A model generated the notes under the pieces. The model did not search any database, was not told where the DNA came from, and was given only the letters and a program-made list of their open reading frames with translations. A stretch of 64,000 nt of DNA, taken from positions 1-64,000 of the forward strand of contig JANQSN010000017.1 in the NCBI GenBank assembly GCA_028284045.1, written 5' to 3'. Positions 7,682 to 16,435 of the stretch are shown piece by piece (within the stretch, counting starts at the first letter, position 1; each line of letters opens with the position of its first letter). Origin of the DNA: Alphaproteobacteria bacterium (lineage in GTDB: Bacteria; Pseudomonadota; Alphaproteobacteria; DSM-16000; Inquilinaceae). The translations under genes were made by a program, and so were the position numbers.

Positions 7682-8968
7682 ATGGACAAGATCGTGATCG
7701 AGGGGGGCCGCCCCCTGAGTGGCGTCGTGCGGTTGAGCGGTGCCAAGAACGCCGCCCTGCCGCTGATGGCCGCCAGCCTGCTGACGGACCAGCCGCTGGT
7801 CCTGGACGGGGTGCCGCGTCTCGCCGACATCGCCACCATGTCGGCCCTGCTCGCCCAGCATGGCGTCGCCGTCGACCACCAGCCGGGCGACCCCGTGACC
7901 AATGGCGGCGCCCGGTTGTCGCTGACGGCGGCGCGCATCGCCGACACCACCGCGCCCTACGACCTGGTGCGTAAGATGCGCGCCAGCGTCCTGGTGCTGG
8001 GTCCGCTGGTCGCCCGCTGCGGCGAGGCGCGGGTCTCCCTGCCCGGCGGCTGCGCCATCGGCGCGCGCCCGGTCGACCTGCATCTGAGCGGGCTGGAGCA
8101 GCTCGGCGCCACGATCGACCTGGACGGCGGCTACATCCACGCCCGCGCGCCGCACGGCCTGAAGGGGGCGACCATCGTGTTCCCGAAAGTCTCGGTGGGC
8201 GCGACGGAGAACCTGTTGATGGCGGCCGCGCTGGCCGAGGGCGAGACGGTGCTGGTCAACGCCGCGCGCGAGCCGGAGATCGGCGACCTCGCCGCCTGCC
8301 TGACCGCCATGGGCGCGCGCATCGAGGGGATCGGCAGCGACCGGCTGACGGTCCAGGGCCGGCCCGCGCTGGGCGGCGCTACCCACCGGGTCGTCGTCGA
8401 CCGTATCGAGACCGGCACCTTCGCCATGGCGGCGGCGATTACCGGCGGCAAACTGGAGCTGATCGGCGCCCGGCCGGCCCATGTCGAGGCGATGATCACG
8501 GTGCTGGGCGAGGCCGGCATCGCCTTCCAGGAGACCGAGGACGGGCTGACGGTGGACGCCGGCGGCGCCCGGCCGCTCGGCGTCGACGTCATGACCGAGC
8601 CGTTTCCCGGCTTCCCCACCGACCTGCAAGCACAGTTCATGGCGCTGATGTGCGTCGCCGAGGGCGCGTCGATGATCACCGAGACGATCTTCGAGAACCG
8701 CTTCATGCATGTGCCGGAGCTGGCCCGGATGGGCGCCAACATCAATATCCACGGTCATACCGCGCTGGTCCGCGGGGTGCCGCAGCTCACCGGCGCGCCG
8801 GTGATGGCCACCGACCTGCGGGCCAGCATCTCGCTGGTGATGGCCGGGCTGGCGGCGCGCGGCGAGACGGTGTTGAATCGCGTCTACCATCTCGACCGCG
8901 GCTATGAACGGGTGGAGGAGAAGCTGGCCGCCTGCGGTGCCGCCATCCGGCGGGTCCGCGAGGGCTGA
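7682..8968 (+). CDS. murA: UDP-N-acetylglucosamine 1-carboxyvinyltransferase
   Basis: Encodes 428 residues and catalyses the first committed step of peptidoglycan synthesis, transferring enolpyruvate from PEP to UDP-GlcNAc in the cytoplasm. 'SGAKNAALP' near residue 19 contains the conserved Lys-Asn pair, and the active-site loop '[10 protein letters not shown]' carries C124, so the fosfomycin target cysteine is kept. The 'RIETGTFA' and 'DLRAS' motifs are also present. The ATG at 7682 is preceded by an AG-rich 'gaaagagg' and gives the family N-terminus; the frame is open to 7619 but those residues are not conserved. DUF2948 follows after 24 bp, as is usual in Alphaproteobacteria. Confidence 0.97.
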   Translation: MDKIVIEGGRPLSGVVRLSGAKNAALPLMAASLLTDQPLVLDGVPRLADIATMSALLAQHGVAVDHQPGDPVTNGGARLSLTAARIADTTAPYDLVRKMRASVLVLGPLVARCGEARVSLPGGCAIGARPVDLHLSGLEQLGATIDLDGGYIHARAPHGLKGATIVFPKVSVGATENLLMAAALAEGETVLVNAAREPEIGDLAACLTAMGARIEGIGSDRLTVQGRPALGGATHRVVVDRIETGTFAMAAAITGGKLELIGARPAHVEAMITVLGEAGIAFQETEDGLTVDAGGARPLGVDVMTEPFPGFPTDLQAQFMALMCVAEGASMITETIFENRFMHVPELARMGANINIHGHTALVRGVPQLTGAPVMATDLRASISLVMAGLAARGETVLNRVYHLDRGYERVEEKLAACGAAIRRVREG

Positions 8969-8992
8969 GCGTACGGCACGAACGGCGATGGC

Positions 8993-9511
8993 ATGGGACA
9001 GGACGACCAGGGCGCCACGGCCCTGAAGCTGCGGGCGACCGATGGCGAGGATCTGGCAGTGCTGTCCGCGGCGCTGCAGGACAGCATCGTGCCGGTCATG
9101 GACATGACCTATCTCGCCGAAGACCGGCGTTTCGTCATGGTGGTCAACCGCTTCAAATGGGAGGCCGCCGACGACGCCGGTGACCCAGGCGGCGCGGGCG
9201 ACCCGCCAGCGGGCGACGGCGCGGCGCAGGCCTATCAGCGCACCCATTGCGGCGTGTCCTTCTTCGGGGTCGAGCATGTGCGGCTGCGCCATGTCGACCT
9301 CTCCCGCCGCCAGGACATGCTGTCGCTCCTGTCGGTGGAGATGGCCGAGGGCGGCGTCCGGCTGGTGTTCGCCGGGGGCGGGGAAATCCGGCTCGACCTC
9401 GCCGGCGGCAGCGAGGCGCATCTCGATTGCCGGCTGGTCGACCTCGGCGAACCCTGGCCGACAAGCAATCTGCCGCGACACGGGTTTGAAGACGGCGGCG
9501 ATAGCCCGTAA
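8993..9511 (+). CDS. DUF2948 family protein
   Basis: Encodes 172 residues. It matches the alphaproteobacterial DUF2948 family by its opening '[20 protein letters not shown]', the '[21 protein letters not shown]' block (of which Y, R and FKWE are hallmarks), the central '[11 protein letters not shown]' and the C-terminal '[13 protein letters not shown]'. An acidic, Gly-rich insertion sits at about residues 60-78. The family has no established function but is almost always encoded between murA and his genes, as seen here. It is probably soluble and cytoplasmic, since there is no signal peptide or membrane segment. Confidence 0.88.
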   Translation: MGQDDQGATALKLRATDGEDLAVLSAALQDSIVPVMDMTYLAEDRRFVMVVNRFKWEAADDAGDPGGAGDPPAGDGAAQAYQRTHCGVSFFGVEHVRLRHVDLSRRQDMLSLLSVEMAEGGVRLVFAGGGEIRLDLAGGSEAHLDCRLVDLGEPWPTSNLPRHGFEDGGDSP

Positions 9512-9603
9512 GCTCCGCCGCGCGCGGGCGGCGGGCCGGCAGGGCCGCACCTCGCGCACCGTCGCAAGGCCGGTGGGGTGGGCGGCCGCCCCGCCCTATC
9601 GCT

Positions 9604-10383
9604 GTGGACCAGCAGACCCCGGTGGCGAGCCCGACCGTCCGATCCAACCCCGCCCCCCCGGCCCCGCCATCGCCCGAGGCGCCAGCGGAACCGCTGGTGG
9701 TCGCCGTGCCGAAGGGGCGGATCCTGGACGAACTGCGCCCGTTGATGCGCCGCGCCGGGCTGGAGCCGGAAGCCGCCTTCGACGACCGCGCCTATCGCGG
9801 CCTGCGCTTCGCCACCAACCGGCCGGGCGTGGAGATCATCCGCGTACGCTCCTTCGACGTCGCGACCTTCGTGGCGTTCGGCGCCGCCCATCTCGGCGTC
9901 GCCGGCAACGACGTGCTGATGGAGATCGACTCGCCGGAGGTGTACGCCCCGCTCGACCTCGCCATCGGCCGCTGCCGCATGGTGGTGGCCGAGCCAATGG
10001 CGCTGGCCGCCCCGGACGAGCCGCAGCGCTGGAGCCATATCCGCGTCGCCACCAAGTATCCGCAGATCACCCGCCGGCACTTCGCCGCGCGCGGCGTACA
10101 GGCCGAATGCATCAAGCTGAACGGCGCGATGGAGCTGGCGCCGAGCCTGGACCTGTGTCGGCGCATCGTCGACCTGGTCTCCTCCGGCAGCACGCTGAAG
10201 GCCAACGGGCTGCACGAGGTCGAGCATATCGCCGATGTCAGCGCCCGGCTGATCGTCAACCGCGCCGCCTGGAAGACCCGCGCGGCGGAAATCGAGGACT
10301 GGCTGGACCGCTTCCGCCAGGCCGTGGCCGGCGAAACGGCGACGCGGCCGGCATCGCCGCAGACGGCAGCCGCCGGCCCATGA
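9604..10383 (+). CDS. hisG: ATP phosphoribosyltransferase catalytic subunit, short form
   Basis: Encodes 259 residues from a GTG start and performs the first step of histidine synthesis, joining ATP and PRPP. Recognisable blocks are '[16 protein letters not shown]', '[10 protein letters not shown]', '[17 protein letters not shown]' (the PRPP-binding signature) and '[10 protein letters not shown]'. The C-terminal regulatory ACT-like domain of long HisG is absent, so the enzyme should need HisZ as partner; hisZ is not in the window. The first 30 or so residues are Pro-rich and unlike the family, so the true start may lie nearer the VVAVPKGR motif, although no ATG is available there. The stop overlaps the next start (ATGA). 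Confidence 0.93.
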   Translation: MDQQTPVASPTVRSNPAPPAPPSPEAPAEPLVVAVPKGRILDELRPLMRRAGLEPEAAFDDRAYRGLRFATNRPGVEIIRVRSFDVATFVAFGAAHLGVAGNDVLMEIDSPEVYAPLDLAIGRCRMVVAEPMALAAPDEPQRWSHIRVATKYPQITRRHFAARGVQAECIKLNGAMELAPSLDLCRRIVDLVSSGSTLKANGLHEVEHIADVSARLIVNRAAWKTRAAEIEDWLDRFRQAVAGETATRPASPQTAAAGP

Positions 10384-10865
10384 CCCAGGCGGTCGAAAGC
10401 TCCCGCCGGATCGGCAAGATCACGCTGGACGAGCGCACCGTCGTGCGCCGCAGCGCGGAGGTGGAGCACGAGCGCGCCGTCGCCATCTACGACCTGATCG
10501 AGGATAACGTCTTCGACCCCATCGACGCGCCGGACGGTCCCTATACCGTCAACCTGTCGATGGAGGAAAACCGTCTCGTCTTCGACATCCGCGATCCGGC
10601 CGGTGACGCGATCCGCCGGCTGCCGCTGGCCGTGACGCCTTTCCGGCGCATCGTCAAAGACTACTTCCACATCTGCGAGAGCTACTTCGAGGCGATCAAA
10701 TGGGCACCGCCGTCGCGCATCGAGGCGATCGATATGGGCCGGCGCGGCGTTCACAACGAAGGGGCGCAGATGCTCAAGGACCGGCTGGCCGGCAATATCG
10801 AGATCAACGAAGATACCGCGCGGCGGCTGTTCACGCTGCTGTGCGTCCTGCATATCCGCGGCTGA
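10380..10865 (+). CDS. UPF0262 family protein
   Basis: Encodes 161 residues. It is recognised as UPF0262 by 'RIGKITLDE', '[20 protein letters not shown]', '[16 protein letters not shown]', '[19 protein letters not shown]' and 'RRGVHNEGA'. The family is restricted largely to Alphaproteobacteria and lacks a known activity. It usually follows hisD; here its ATG overlaps the hisG stop by 4 bp, with no hisD between. The phosphatase gene follows after 36 bp, completing the conserved order. It is soluble, without membrane segments. Confidence 0.92.
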   Translation: MTQAVESSRRIGKITLDERTVVRRSAEVEHERAVAIYDLIEDNVFDPIDAPDGPYTVNLSMEENRLVFDIRDPAGDAIRRLPLAVTPFRRIVKDYFHICESYFEAIKWAPPSRIEAIDMGRRGVHNEGAQMLKDRLAGNIEINEDTARRLFTLLCVLHIRG

Positions 10866-10901
10866 CCCGCGTCGGCTGGCACCAGACGGGCCGCGGCGTC
10901 C

Positions 10902-11345
10902 ATGGATGGCCTGCCCTCCAGCGTGTTGTTCTGCTGCACGCTGAACATCATCCGCTCGCCGATGGCGGAGGCCATCCTGAAGCACCTGATGGGCCGCCGC
11001 ATCTTCGTCGACAGCGCCGGCGTGCGCCGCGGCGCGCCGGACGGGTTCGCCGTGCAGGTGATCGATGAGATCGGCATGGACCTGTCGGCTCACCGGCCGA
11101 AGCGGATCGACGACCTGCTGGACGACAGCTTCGACCTGGTAATCACCCTGTCGCCGGAGGCCCACCACCGCGCCTTGGAGATGACCCGCACCTCGGCGTG
11201 CGAGGTGGAGTTCTGGAACACCTTCGACCCCTCCATCGAGGAAGGCAGCCGCGAGGCCCGGCTGTCCGCCTACCGCGCCGTGCGTGACCAGCTCTACGAG
11301 CGCATCAAGAAGCGGTTCGCGCCCGAGGGTGGCCCCACGGTGTGA
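10902..11345 (+). CDS. Low-molecular-weight protein-tyrosine-phosphatase / arsenate-reductase family protein
   Basis: Encodes 147 residues. The P-loop starts at C12 and reads 'CTLNIIRSP' (Cys-X5-Arg-Ser), preceded by 'VLFC'. The general-acid loop 'FDP' (D109, P110) is in place, so the enzyme should be a competent phosphatase. The substrate is unknown; relatives act on phosphotyrosine proteins or are annotated as ArsC-like. In many Alphaproteobacteria infA and maf come next, but here a tRNA gene follows and maf lies about 6.4 kb away on the other strand. Confidence 0.88.
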   Translation: MDGLPSSVLFCCTLNIIRSPMAEAILKHLMGRRIFVDSAGVRRGAPDGFAVQVIDEIGMDLSAHRPKRIDDLLDDSFDLVITLSPEAHHRALEMTRTSACEVEFWNTFDPSIEEGSREARLSAYRAVRDQLYERIKKRFAPEGGPTV

Positions 11346-11444
11346 GCGGGGCGCCGGCCGCGGTCGCGTTGGCCGGGAAAGAGGTTGCCCGCCGCCGTCC
11401 CCCCATGGCAGTGTCGCCGCCGCCGATCCTCCGGCCCCCACATC

Positions 11445-11519
<75 letters not shown>

Positions 11520-11533
11520 GATTTTTTGGCGTT

Positions 11534-13081
11534 TCAGAGGGCGATCGACTGGGCGGACGCGGTGGCGCCGATCCAAGCGGCGAAGCCCTCGAACAGGTGC
11601 AGGTAGGCGCCGCCGATCTCAGGGTGGAACTCCAGAAGAACGCTGCCGCCCCAGAAGATCAGCAAGAGCGGCAGGATCGTCGACCAGCCCGCGATCAGCG
11701 TCAGACCGAACGCCGCCAGCCATTTGTGCCGCGTCAGGTCGCCGGCCATCACGCCCAGCACCCACCGCTTCGCTGATGACGGCACCAGTTCGACGAAGCT
11801 GAACGTCGCCAGCACCAGATGCAGCAGCGTCGGCAGCAGGGTCGAGAAGATCATGGCATAGAGCCAGACATAGTCGCCCCGCTGCGTGGGATCGCGAAGG
11901 TCGTCAAACAGGCTCTGCAGATCCAGCAGGGGCGTGCTGCCGAGCGCGTTCATCACCTGGATGACCGCGATCAGCGCGCAGCCCAGCGCCGTGAACAGCA
12001 CCCCGGCCGCCCCGAGGTCCGCCAGGCCGAGCGGCAACGCCAGCCGGCCATGAGTGGCCCCGGCGCGGACCAGCCAGCGGGTCAGCCCGATCGACAGGAA
12101 GTCGAACACGCCGTTCATCACTGGCAGAACGCCCAAGAAGATCAGGAGCGTGGCCGTGAATTCGGACGCCCGGTCCGCAAACGCTGACACACCGACCAGC
12201 AGCGCAAGAGCCGCCGCGACGAACACCCCGTAGGCGGCGGCGCCAACCCCGCGGCGCACGGCCGACGCCAGGGCAGCAACGCTCGCGACTGCGAATGCGA
12301 CTGCGAATGCGACTGCGAATGCGAATGCGACTGCGACTGCGAATGCGCCTGCGACTGCGAATGCGAATGCGACTGCGAATGCGCCTGCGCTTGCGACTGC
12401 GAATGCGAATGCGAATGCGCCTGCGCCTGCGCCTGCGAATGCGAATGCGCCTGCGCTTACGACTGCGACTGCGTTTGCGACTGCGACTGCCAGTCCGAAG
12501 GCAAGCACCAAGGCGGCAAGCCGCAACGCTGATCGTGCACCGCCGGGCAGAGCCTTGGACAGGCTCGCCACGAAGAGCACAGTTGCGCAGATCGCCGCGG
12601 GACGCACCCACCACGGCACGGTTTCCGGCAGCACGACGACATCGCCGATCCGGCCTTCCGCTCCCGCCAGCCACGCGAGCAAGAGTAACAAGATGGGGTA
12701 CAGGACCGCGAGGCGCAGGGTCAGGTCGAACAGCGGCCATCCCCAGGCGTTGCGCCCTGCCCACTCCGCCGCCGACTTGGTCGGCGCCCGCAGGTCGGTC
12801 AACCAGTCCAGTCGCCGCCACCAACGGCCGCCGGGATCCGGGTGCTCCTCCACAGACTCCGGCGTCAGACGTCTGTCGACCGACTCCAGCCACCGTTTGA
12901 CGATGCGCGTATAGAGCGCCCCGCCCTTCGCGTGGCGAAGCCAGCCCTCGATCTCCGCGCGGTCCCCGTCATTGCCCAACGCGTCGAGGAAGTAGTAACC
13001 CCAGACGACAAGGATCACGCCGGACGGGGCAAGGAACCACCAGTCCGAGACCAGATCCAGCAACGTGAAGATCACCGGCAT
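11534..13081 (-). CDS. Large membrane protein with Ala-(Val/Phe/Gly) dipeptide repeat segment
   Basis: Encodes 515 residues from the ATG at 13081 (MPVIFTLLDL). It has an N-terminal membrane segment, a soluble region (about 45-120) with Trp-rich 'GGRWWRRLDWL', and then about eight hydrophobic helices. Residues 198-266 are almost pure alternating Ala-Val, Ala-Phe and Ala-Gly pairs, produced by a hexanucleotide repeat on the DNA. The C-terminal third carries 'FDFLSIGLTRWLVR' and 'LIAGWSTILPLLLIFWGG'. I recognise no enzyme or transporter family. The open frame extends upstream to 13333, but those residues are Arg/Pro-rich and not membrane-like. The gene is convergent with tRNA-Thr and divergent from a Cys-rich peptide gene. 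Confidence 0.72.
   Translation of the reverse strand: MPVIFTLLDLVSDWWFLAPSGVILVVWGYYFLDALGNDGDRAEIEGWLRHAKGGALYTRIVKRWLESVDRRLTPESVEEHPDPGGRWWRRLDWLTDLRAPTKSAAEWAGRNAWGWPLFDLTLRLAVLYPILLLLLAWLAGAEGRIGDVVVLPETVPWWVRPAAICATVLFVASLSKALPGGARSALRLAALVLAFGLAVAVANAVAVVSAGAFAFAGAGAGAFAFAFAVASAGAFAVAFAFAVAGAFAVAVAFAFAVAFAVAFAVASVAALASAVRRGVGAAAYGVFVAAALALLVGVSAFADRASEFTATLLIFLGVLPVMNGVFDFLSIGLTRWLVRAGATHGRLALPLGLADLGAAGVLFTALGCALIAVIQVMNALGSTPLLDLQSLFDDLRDPTQRGDYVWLYAMIFSTLLPTLLHLVLATFSFVELVPSSAKRWVLGVMAGDLTRHKWLAAFGLTLIAGWSTILPLLLIFWGGSVLLEFHPEIGGAYLHLFEGFAAWIGATASAQSIAL
12285..12490. repeat. Imperfect hexanucleotide tandem repeat, about 34 units
   Basis: Tandem 6-bp units of the form GCGAAT, GCGACT, GCGCCT and, rarely, GCGCTT run without interruption for about 206 bp. 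On the minus strand each unit encodes one Ala plus Phe, Val or Gly, building the hydrophobic dipeptide stretch of the surrounding membrane protein. Because the unit is a multiple of three, slippage changes protein length but never the frame. It is not a CRISPR array, because there are no spacers. Confidence 0.95.
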
Positions 13082-13335
13082 CCACAACACCTCCCAAGCC
13101 GCCGACGACGCGTATGGCAAGCATGGCGAGAACGCAACTGTCCGATCGGCAACGCAGCCAACCGGTAGGGCTCGGCGCGGCCGGTGGCAACGGTCGACGC
13201 GGAGACCGCGGCGAACCATCGTCCGTCGCGGTTGGGCTCTTGCGCCGCCCGGCAGTTGCCAATGAATAGAAGGTCTGTGCGATTCTTCTGGCTCAATTAT
13301 TTTGATATTTTCAGCCAGATACCTTACTATCACGC

Positions 13336-13632
13336 ATGAGACTCTTGCTGACTACGCTTGTACTCAGCCTGATCATCGGCGGGCTGGGGCCATCGGCGGT
13401 CGCTGAGGAAGACGGCGGCGCCCTGACGCTGCCCGAGCTGGCGCAGTCTCTCGTCGACGGCATCATCGTCCCGATCGACATCCCGATGACGATCGTGCCG
13501 GCGGACGACGAAGCGGACCTCGCCCAAGCCTGCTGCCGGTACTGCTGCAGGGGCAAGCCCTGCGGCAATAGCTGCATCAACCGACAGCTCACCTGCCACC
13601 AACCGCCCGGCTGCGCCTGCGCGGGCTGTTAG
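13336..13632 (+). CDS. Small secreted Cys-rich protein
   Basis: Encodes 98 residues. A signal peptide (1-23, cleavage after AVA) is followed by an acidic linker and a dense C-terminal cysteine module: ten Cys (66, 67, 70, 71, 76, 80, 87, 93, 95, 98) in 33 residues. The core 'RGKPCGNSCI' followed by 'CHQPPGCAC' matches a recurring C-terminal signature in diverse bacterial exported proteins whose role I do not know. Metal binding or several disulfides are both plausible. The upstream 60 bp are notably AT-rich, unlike the surrounding DNA, and probably hold the promoter. It is divergent from the repeat-containing membrane protein. Confidence 0.78.
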   Translation: MRLLLTTLVLSLIIGGLGPSAVAEEDGGALTLPELAQSLVDGIIVPIDIPMTIVPADDEADLAQACCRYCCRGKPCGNSCINRQLTCHQPPGCACAGC

Positions 13633-13727
13633 GGGTAGCGGGATGCCGCACACAGCCGACGGGTCTTACCGCGTCGGGCCAGGGCCGGCACGATCACCGG
13701 CGTGACGCGCGCCTCCGGCGCCGGGCC

Positions 13728-13791
13728 CTACGGCAGGCACCTGAAGGACGTGCAGCGCTTTCTCGCGGCCCACCAACAGCACCTCGAAACG
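13728..13791 (+). pseudogene. Decayed fragment of hemG
   Basis: Sixty-four bases here match the intact hemG-like gene at about 19209-19272 at 54 positions by hand alignment (about 84%), in the same orientation. The fragment reads 'YGRHLKDVQRFLAAHQQHLE' against 'YGKHLKDAQRFLAAYQQHAE' in the intact copy. Before and after it the similarity stops; neither the flavodoxin-like N-terminus nor the C-terminus is present. It lies beyond the far side of the LysR-dabB-dabA unit, so the two copies bracket that unit. Confidence 0.72.
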
Positions 13792-13864
13792 TCGCTCTAC
13801 CAGCGATCGCCAACAAGAAGAACAACGCGTCCGGCAGCGACGCGGCTGGTGGCGATACCGTCCG

Positions 13865-14737
13865 CTACCGTTGACGCAGCAGGTCGGCGAGCAGCGGGTT
13901 GGCGAACCGCCGTTCCACCGTCACGCCGAAGAAGCTCTCCGACAGATTGGGCAGTTCCGCGATCTCGACGAGGGACCCGCTGGCGAGCTCGTCGCGCACG
14001 ACGATGGGCGGCATGACGGCCAAGCCGACCCCCTCGCGTGCCAACAGGCGCATCATCGCCATGTCGTCGACCTCCGCAGCGATCTGCGGCGTCACGTCCA
14101 GCCGGTCGAACAGCGCGTCGACGCCCATACGCAGGCCGCTCGCCCGGGTCGGCAGCACAAGCGGCGCCCCCACAAGGCGCGCGGTCAGCGACAGGCCCGG
14201 CGGACACAGGGCCGGAACGCCGATCAGGCCGACCGGCTGCTCGTCGAGGCGGTGCACGATGAACGGCGTCAGCGCATCGGACGGTGGCGGCTGGTTCGTC
14301 AGAACCAGATCGATGTGCAGCGCCCCAAGCGCGCTGAACAGCTCCGCCGCGCTGCCCGAGCGCAGGATGACCTCAACGTCCGGACGGCGAAGAATGGTCC
14401 GCAGGAAGACGAGCTGGAAATTGCGCGACAAGGTGGCGAGCGCGCCGACGCGCAGCGCGTGACGCTGTCGCCCGCTCTGCCGCAGGGTCGCCACCAGCTC
14501 GCGTCCCGTCGCGAAGATCGCATCGGCATGGTCGCGCGCGATGCGCCCGGCCTCCGTCAGGTACATCGCCCGCCCGCGCCGCTCGAACAGCGGCTGGCCG
14601 AGCGCGTGCTCCAGGTGGCGGATCTGCGTCGACACGGCCGACTGCGAGACGTTCAGCCGAACCGCCGCGCGGGTCAGGTTGCCCTCGTGCGCGACCACCT
14701 GAAAGTAGCGCAGATGATGGTAGTTCAGCTCAGCCAT
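13865..14737 (-). CDS. LysR-family transcriptional regulator, probable regulator of dabBA
   Basis: Encodes 290 residues. The N-terminal winged helix-turn-helix reads 'LNYHHLRYFQVVAHEGNLTR' followed by 'RLNVSQSAVSTQIRHLE', and the C-terminal two-lobed effector domain fills the rest. LysR regulators of carbon-fixation and carbon-concentrating genes sense metabolites and act on divergent promoters, and this gene is divergent from dabB with only 105 bp between starts. A perfect 17-bp palindrome lies just 3 bp upstream of its start. The ATG at 14737 (MAELNY) is chosen because the helix-turn-helix begins about 15 residues later; the frame runs on to 14773. Regulation of dabBA and self-repression are inferences from position. 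Confidence 0.88.
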   Translation of the reverse strand: MAELNYHHLRYFQVVAHEGNLTRAAVRLNVSQSAVSTQIRHLEHALGQPLFERRGRAMYLTEAGRIARDHADAIFATGRELVATLRQSGRQRHALRVGALATLSRNFQLVFLRTILRRPDVEVILRSGSAAELFSALGALHIDLVLTNQPPPSDALTPFIVHRLDEQPVGLIGVPALCPPGLSLTARLVGAPLVLPTRASGLRMGVDALFDRLDVTPQIAAEVDDMAMMRLLAREGVGLAVMPPIVVRDELASGSLVEIAELPNLSESFFGVTVERRFANPLLADLLRQR

Positions 14738-14740
14738 ATC

Positions 14741-14757
14741 GTTCTGTTGAACAGAAC
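14741..14757. promoter_or_regulatory. Palindromic LysR operator candidate
   Basis: The sequence gttctgtt-g-aacagaac is a perfect inverted repeat with one central base and contains the T-N11-A core typical of LysR binding sites. It sits between the LysR start (14737) and dabB (14843), where such a regulator would control both directions. Confidence 0.75.
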
Positions 14758-14842
14758 GTAATCGCGAATACAATGTATTTTTCTTCCGTTCGTGCGGCCG
14801 CTACGGATTGTGCGACTGCGAACCGAACGGAGACTCCGCCTC

Positions 14843-16408
14843 ATGTCGGTCTATCTGATGCCGCTGATCCCGCCGGCCGTGCTGTTGTTGACGGCGTTGC
14901 TGGCGCTGACCGGCCCGGGCCGCCGGCCGGCCGGGCTGGCCAGACTGACCGAAGGCGCGGCGCTGGTCGCGCTGGGCGCCGCGGTCGCCGCGGCGGTCGT
15001 TCTGGCGTCGCAGGGTGCGGGCTCCGCCCGGATGTTCGGCGCGGACGGCTTCGGTCCGGCGACCCGGCTCGATGCGGTCAGCGCCACCATGCTGGTCCTC
15101 GTCGCCTTCGTCGGCTGGGTCGTCGTCCGCTATTCGGCGTCCTACCTCGACGGTGAGGCGCGCGAAGGCGCCTTCCTCGGGTGGCTGGCGGCAACGCTGG
15201 GATCCGTCCTGCTGCTCGTCCAATCGGGCGACCTGGTGCAGCTCGTCGTCGCCTGGATCGCCACCAGCTTGTGCCTGCATCGGCTGCTGCTGTTCTACCG
15301 CGACCGCGTGCCGGCGATCCGCGCGGCCCGCAAGAAGCTTGTGGTCGCGCGGATCGGCGATGCGGCGCTGATCGGCGCGGCGGTGTTGCTGGCCGTCGGC
15401 TACGGCACGACCGACATCGCCAGCATCCTGGCAGCCGCGCGCGCCGGCACCGCACCCGCGGAGGCGGCCTGGGCGGCGGGTCTGATCGCGCTGGCGGCCC
15501 TGCTGAAATCGGCGCAGTTCCCGACCCATGGTTGGCTGACGGAGGTGATGGAGACGCCGACCCCGGTCTCCGCCCTCTTGCATGCGGGCGTGATCAATGC
15601 GGGCGGCTTCCTGTTGATCCGCTTTGCCGACGTCATGCTGCTGTCGCCGGGCGTGCTCGCGGTGCTGGTGATGGTCGGCGGCACCACGGCGCTGATCGGC
15701 GGCCTGGCGATGCTGTCCCAGTCCGGCGTCAAGAACTCGCTCGCCTGGTCGACCATCGCGCAGATGGGATTCATGATCATGCAATGCGGGCTGGCGCTGT
15801 TCCCGCTGGCCTTGCTGCACATCGTCGCGCACTCGCTCTACAAGGCCCACGCCTTCCTCAACTACGGCACCGCGGTGGACTATGTGGCGGCGATCCGCCG
15901 ACCGGGACCGATCGCGATCCCCAGCGGCGGGGCGGTCGTACGCGCCTTCGCGCTGGCGCTGTTGATCTATGCGGCGATCGCCTACGCCTTCGCCCTCGGC
16001 TTCGAGGCCAAGTCGCCGCAGGCGATCTCGCTGGGCGCCATCCTGATCTTCGGCGTCGCCTGTCTGCTGGCGCAGGGCCTGGCCGATGCCGCGCCGCGCG
16101 TGCTGACCCGGCGGACGCTGACCTATGCGGTGGCGACGTCGGTCAGCTACTTCGCCCTCCAGACGGGTGCGGAGTGGCTGGCCGGCGGCACGCTGCCGGC
16201 GACGCCAGCGCCGGGGCCGCTGGAATGGGCGTTGCTGGCGCTGGCCGTCTTCTGCTTCGGCCTGGTCGCCGTCGCGCAGGCGCTGTTCCCGCTGTGGTCC
16301 AACCACCCGGCGGCGGCCGGCCTGCGCGTCCACCTGTCCAATGGGCTCTATGCCAACGCGGTGTTCGATCGGCTGCTGGGCGGCTGGTCGGTTCGCCGCC
16401 CGTCCTGA
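14843..16408 (+). CDS. dabB: DabB, proton-channel-like membrane subunit of the inorganic-carbon pump
   Basis: Encodes 521 residues with about 13 membrane segments, homologous to NuoL/MrpA antiporter-type subunits ('proton-conducting membrane transporter'). Conserved features include 'LLKSAQFPTHGWLTEVMETP' then 'TPVSALLHAG', with the channel Lys and the Pro-kinked discontinuous helix, and the 'HIVAHSLYKAHAFL' helix. DabB with cytoplasmic DabA forms a DAB complex that accumulates inorganic carbon, thought to be driven by cation flow. Here it is followed 27 bp later by dabA and has no other Nuo or Mrp subunits nearby, which excludes complex I or Mrp. The ATG at 14843 has an upstream 'ggaga' and fits the family N-terminus; the frame is open to 14792. 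Confidence 0.92.
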   Translation: MSVYLMPLIPPAVLLLTALLALTGPGRRPAGLARLTEGAALVALGAAVAAAVVLASQGAGSARMFGADGFGPATRLDAVSATMLVLVAFVGWVVVRYSASYLDGEAREGAFLGWLAATLGSVLLLVQSGDLVQLVVAWIATSLCLHRLLLFYRDRVPAIRAARKKLVVARIGDAALIGAAVLLAVGYGTTDIASILAAARAGTAPAEAAWAAGLIALAALLKSAQFPTHGWLTEVMETPTPVSALLHAGVINAGGFLLIRFADVMLLSPGVLAVLVMVGGTTALIGGLAMLSQSGVKNSLAWSTIAQMGFMIMQCGLALFPLALLHIVAHSLYKAHAFLNYGTAVDYVAAIRRPGPIAIPSGGAVVRAFALALLIYAAIAYAFALGFEAKSPQAISLGAILIFGVACLLAQGLADAAPRVLTRRTLTYAVATSVSYFALQTGAEWLAGGTLPATPAPGPLEWALLALAVFCFGLVAVAQALFPLWSNHPAAAGLRVHLSNGLYANAVFDRLLGGWSVRRPS

Positions 16409-16435
16409 CCCGCGTCGCGAGAGGAGATCGATATC

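Noticed and set aside
6284-9559. 1,091-residue open frame on the minus strand
   Set aside because: It lies antisense to dcd, murA and DUF2948, is rich in Arg/His/Gln/Gly and shows no motif. It is a shadow caused by high GC content.
12285-12490. Possible CRISPR array
   Set aside because: The units are 6 bp and contiguous with no spacers; it is a coding microsatellite.
12295-12900. Plus-strand frame with Met-Arg-Leu-Arg repeats
   Set aside because: It is the reverse reading of the hexanucleotide repeat. The minus frame continues into membrane helices on both sides and is the coding one.
14843-16408. Complex I NuoL or Mrp antiporter subunit
   Set aside because: There are no other nuo or mrp genes, and the immediate downstream DUF2309 gene with an intact zinc site identifies the DabB-DabA pair.
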